Assembly (NCBI GenBank): GCA_049724395.1
Contig: JAUGWO010000201.1
Location: 18,464-82,463, forward strand
Direction: 5' to 3'
Origin: Spongospora subterranea f. sp. subterranea
Lineage: Eukaryota > Endomyxa: Phytomyxea > Phytomyxea > Plasmodiophorida
Length of the DNA stretch: 64,000 bases
Below, piece after piece: positions 60,463 to 64,000 of this stretch. The first letter of the stretch is position 1. The number at the start of each line of letters is the position of its first letter. A model generated the notes under the pieces. It saw only the letters and a program-made list of their open reading frames with translations, searched no databases and was not told the DNA's origin. The position numbers were made by a program, and so were the translations under genes.

Positions 60463-63366
60463 AGAGCGACTGAAATTGTGCTTTTGAGTTTTGTGAGGTG
60501 TTGCTTTGATGAAAATCGATGAATTAATGTCTGAGAGTAATTGAAATTGTGTTTTTGAGTTTTGTGATTGGTTATTTTGATGAAAATCGATGAACGGCAA
60601 AAGTGTCAGAAAAGTGTCAGAGAAATGTGTCAGAGGAGTGTCAGCGGCTGAAATTGTGCTTTTGAGTTTTGTGAGGTGTTGCTTTGATGAAAATCGATGA
60701 ATTAATGTCAGTGATTGGTTATTTTGATGAAAATCGATGAACGGCAAAAGTGTCAGAAAAGTGTCAGAGAAATGTGTCAGAGGAGTGTCAAGAGCGGCTG
60801 AAATTGTGCTTTTGAGTTTTGTGAGGTGTTGCTTTGATGAAAATCGATGAATTAATGTCTGAGAGTAATTGCAATTGTGTTTTTGAGTTTTGTGATTGGT
60901 TATTTTGATGAAAATCGATGAACGGCAAAAGTGTCAGAAAAGTGTCAGAGAAATGTGTCAGAGGAGTGTCAGAGAGCGGCTGAAATTGTGCTTTTGAGTT
61001 TTGTGAGGTGTTGCTTTGATGAAAATCGATGAATTAATGTCTGAGAGTAATTGCAATTGTGTTTTTGAGTTTTGTGATTGGTTATTTTGATGAAAATCGA
61101 TGAACGGCAAAAGTGTCAGAAAAGTGTCAGAGAAATGTGTCAGAAGAGTGTCAGAGAGCGGCTGAAATTGTGCTTTTGAGTTTTGTGAGGTGTTGCTTTG
61201 ATGAAAATCGATGAATTAATGTCTGAGAGTAATTGCAATTGTGTTTTTGAGTTTTGTGATTGGTTATTTTGATGAAAATCGATGAACGGCAAAAGTGTCA
61301 GAAAAGTGTCAGAGAAATGTGTCAGAAGAGTGTCAGAGAGCGGCTGAAATTGTGCTTTTGAGTTTTGTGAGGTGTTGCTTTGATGAAAATCGATGAATTA
61401 ATGTCTGAGAGTAATTGCAATTGTGTTTTTGAGTTTTGCAATTGTGTTTTTGATTGGTTATTTTGATGAAAATCGATGAACGGCAAAAGGCAGAAAAGTG
61501 TCAGAGAAAGTGTCAGAGGAGTGTCAGAGAGCGGCTGAAATTGTGCTTTTGAGTTTTGTGAGGTGTTGCTTTGATGAAAATCGATGAATTAATGTCTGAG
61601 AGTAATTGCAATTGTGTTTTTGAGTTTTGTGATTGGTTATTTTGATGAAAATCGATGAACGGCAAAAGTGTCAGAAAAGTGTCAGAGAAATGTGTCAGAG
61701 GAGTGTCAGAGAGCGGCTGAAATTGTGCTTTTGAGTTTTGTGAGGTGTTGCTTTGATGAAAATCGATGAATTAATGTCTGAGAGTAATTGCAATTGTGTT
61801 TTTGAGTTTTGTGATTGGTTATTTTGATGAAAATCGATGAACGGCAAAAGTGTCAGAAAAGTGTCAGAGAAATGTGTCAGAGGAGTGTCAGAGAGCGGCT
61901 GAAATTGTGCTTTTGAGTTTTGTGAGGTGTTGCTTTTGAAAATCGATGAATTAATGTCTGAGAGTAATTGCTTTGATGAAAATCGATGAATGTAATGTCT
62001 GAGAGTAATTGAATTAATGTCTGAGAGTAATTGCAATTGTGTTTTTGAGTTTTGTGATTGGTTGATTTTGATGAAAATCGATGAACGGCTGAAAAAGTGT
62101 TGCTTTGATGAAAAGTGAGAGTAATTGCAATTGTGTTTTTGAGTTTTGTGATTGGTTATTTTGATGAAAATCGAGAACGGCAAAATCAGAAAAGTGTCAG
62201 AGAAAGAGGAGTGTCAGAGAGCGGCTGAAATTGTGCTTTTGAGTTTTGTGAGGTGTTGCTTTGATGAAAATCGATGAATTAATGTCTGAGAGTAATTGCA
62301 ATTGTGTTTTTGAGTTTTGTGATTGGTTATTTTGATGAAAATCGATGAACGGCAAAAGTGTCATGAATTAAGTGTCAGAGAAATGTGTCAGAGGAGTGTC
62401 AGAGAGCGGCTGAAATTGTGCTTTTGAGTTTTGTGAGGTGTTGCTTTGATGAAAATCGATGAATTAATGTCTGAGAGTAATTGCAATTGTGTTTTTGAGT
62501 TTTGTGATTGGTTCAGAGAAATCAGAGGAGTGTCAGAGAGCGGCTGAAATTGTGCTTTTGAGTTTTGTGAGGTGTTGCTTTGATGAAAATCGATGAATTA
62601 ATGTCTGAGAGTAATTGCAATTGTGTTTTTGAGTTTTGTGATTGGTTATTTTGATGAAAATCGATGAACGGCAAAAGTGTCAGAAAAAATCGATGATTGT
62701 GCTTTTGAGTTTTGTGAGGTGTTGCGATGAAAATCGATGAATTAATGTCTGAGAGTAATTGCAATTGTGTTTTTGAGTTTTGTGATTGGTTATTTTGATG
62801 AAAATCGATGAACGGCAAAAGTGTCAGAAAAGTGTCAGAGAAATGTGTCAGAGGAGTGTCAGAGAGCGGCTGAAATTGTGCTTTTGAGTTTTGTGAGGTG
62901 TTGCTTTGATGAAAATCGATGAATTAATGTCTGAGAGTAATTGCAATTGTGTTTTTGAGTTTTGTGATTGGTTATTTTGTCGTGTGATGAAAATCGATGA
63001 ACGGCAAAAGTGTCAGAAAAGTGTCAGAGAAATGTGTCAGAGGAGTGTCAGAGAGCGGCTGAAATTGTGCTTTTGAGTTTTGTGAGGTGTTGCTTTGATG
63101 AAAATCGATGATGAAAATCGATAATGTCAGAGAAATGTGTCAGAGGAGTGTCAGAGAGCGGCTGAGTAAGGTGTTGCTTTGATGAAAATCGATGAATTAA
63201 TGCAATTGTGTTTTTGAGTTTTGTGATTGGTTATTTTGATGAAAATCGATGAACGGCAAAAGTGTCAGAAAAGTGTCAGAGAAATGTGTCAGAGGAGTGT
63301 CAGAGAGCGGCTGAAATTGTGCTTTTGAGTTTTGTGAGGTGTTGCTTTGATGAAAATCGATGAATG
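60463..63366 (+). repeat. 182-bp satellite array, about 16 units
   Basis: The unit start (GCTGAAATTGTGCTTTTGAG) recurs at about 60980, 61162 and 61344, giving a 182-bp period; about 16 starts occur in all. Each unit has two diverged halves, both with TTTTGAGTTTTGTGA and TGATGAAAATCGATGAA. They are followed by four or five short GTGTCAGA units. Several units are shortened or rearranged, mainly at 61940-62200 and 62500-62760 and at both ends. Long minus-strand frames across it are by-products of the repeat. No gene is present. Confidence 0.93.
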
Positions 63367-63370
63367 AATA

Positions 63371-63825
63371 TATGTATAAATAATCCGTGGAATGCACGTG
63401 CAGTCACACTGCGATTCCTTGATACCAGACTATAGGGTACTTTTGAAAATTACCATTCATTCCAAGCCCTCCAGGAATGAATGGTGATAATGTCGATACC
63501 CGCACTTTGAGCAGTTCATTCGAAAGGTCTCGTAAAATGCTGCTCAACGGTATATCAAATAGTCGAATGTTGGATTAAGCTAATCGCTAGCTCAACATAA
63601 ACATCAAAGATCTCGATATGTTCTTGATCCCAAATACAGGCCAGTTTATAGAGCGAACAAAAGTCCGTGCACTGTAACAGGTAGTTGACAATTCGTTACG
63701 GTACCCCGCAGCGCCATACCCGTCGTGTCTATGCAAGCCAAGTATGGCAATCGCATGCCACAATGCAACCTCGCCTTTGCCTCGATTTCGGCCAAAAAAA
63801 ACTCATATTCCCGCAAACTCACCAA
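63371..63825. other. spacer after the satellite, with hairpin
   Basis: Apart from the hairpin listed separately, nothing is supported. The minus-strand frame 63646-63957 is opposite a zinc-finger frame and is probably its shadow. Confidence 0.4.
63452..63485. other. 12-bp perfect stem hairpin
   Basis: ACCATTCATTCC and its exact reverse complement flank a 10-nt loop. It lies about 85 bp beyond the satellite edge. Its role is unknown. Confidence 0.6.
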
Positions 63826-64000
63826 ATGACCGTCATCATTCGACTGTCTAATGGATGTCATCTCACAATTCGTCGTAATCTGACAAACACTCTCTTCGAA
63901 TGTCCAATTACGGACTGCTCCTATTCTAACGACAATCCTGCAAAGTTGAAAATGCACATGTCCAAGTGTCGAAACATCGCTTCTACGCCCTCCATCTTGC
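63826..64000 (+). CDS. C2HC zinc-finger protein, partial (runs off the window)
   Basis: A plus-strand frame is open from ATG 63826 to the window end (58 codons). It contains FECPITDCSYSN followed by KLKMHMSKC, which is C-x4-C-x12-H-x3-C, a C2HC variant of the classic zinc finger. An N-terminal segment, MTVIIRLSNGCHLTIRRN, looks like a beta strand and basic stretch. This could be a DNA-binding protein of the host or the N terminus of a transposon protein. The start is only the first ATG; upstream exons are possible. Confidence 0.45.
   Translation, partial: MTVIIRLSNGCHLTIRRNLTNTLFECPITDCSYSNDNPAKLKMHMSKCRNIASTPSIL

Noticed and set aside
60436-63397. Several minus-strand reading frames of 66-162 codons
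   Set aside because: They are products of the 182-bp satellite, with the same residues repeated in each unit; no start context, domain or independent conservation.
1-64000. CRISPR arrays, operons, bacterial promoters or phage
   Set aside because: Spliceosomal introns and eukaryotic gene families exclude a prokaryotic reading; the only regular repeat is the 182-bp satellite, which has no spacer structure.

Overview
This window is nuclear DNA of an intron-rich eukaryote, probably a protist. Its conserved genes are broken by many short GT-AG introns, mostly 46-81 nt. Its housekeeping genes are eukaryotic: an Sfi1-type centrin-binding protein, the SSU-processome protein Utp13/TBL3, a PARL-type mitochondrial rhomboid, a prenylcysteine methylesterase and a VTT-domain membrane protein. 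Two signal-peptide ankyrin genes, another short secreted protein and transposons of plant-like type (DD39D mariner with Stowaway-style ends, FAR1-type MULE) would suit a plant-associated protist such as a plasmodiophorid. That assignment is an inference and is not proven by the sequence.

Left part (1-31 kb). Bases 1-7000 are mostly decayed intergenic DNA with one secreted-protein gene (4170-4904, minus), a Ty3/gypsy RT fossil and a dispersed repeat pair. An 11-exon secreted ankyrin gene (7101-9202) follows, then a VTT/TVP38-like gene (11358-12337) and a ~10 kb Sfi1-like gene (13412-23359). Next come a small type II membrane protein, a Cys-rich gene on the minus strand, a MULE remnant (26310-27640) and UTP13 (27994-30604).

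Middle part (31-50 kb). PARL (31387-32348) and ICME/ICMEL (33839-35536) are well resolved exon by exon. They are followed by a transposon-rich block: two or three Ty3/gypsy fossils, a mariner copy, a pogo-like DDE remnant and a Myb/NAM-associated remnant. Inside this block sits a second 11-exon secreted ankyrin gene (38632-40669, minus) with at least two decayed ankyrin copies nearby. A VOC/glyoxalase-like gene with a basic SPKK-type tail lies at 49632-50210.

Right part (50-64 kb). A second, better kept mariner copy (51553-53099) and a decayed duplicated segment precede a divergent pair of genes that I can splice fully but do not recognise. One is a 10-exon, 667-aa gene on the minus strand (54849-57762); the other is a 2-exon, 570-aa gene on the plus strand (58473-60259). 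Their shared upstream region contains a decayed copy of the first exon of the minus gene. A 182-bp satellite array (about 60463-63366) follows, and a C2HC zinc-finger reading frame runs off the right end.

The most interesting points are the unrecognised divergent pair beside the satellite, the two ankyrin paralogues with all-phase-2 introns and recognisably homologous intron sequences, and a 28-bp perfect palindrome of TGAGTC half-sites upstream of the second ankyrin gene.
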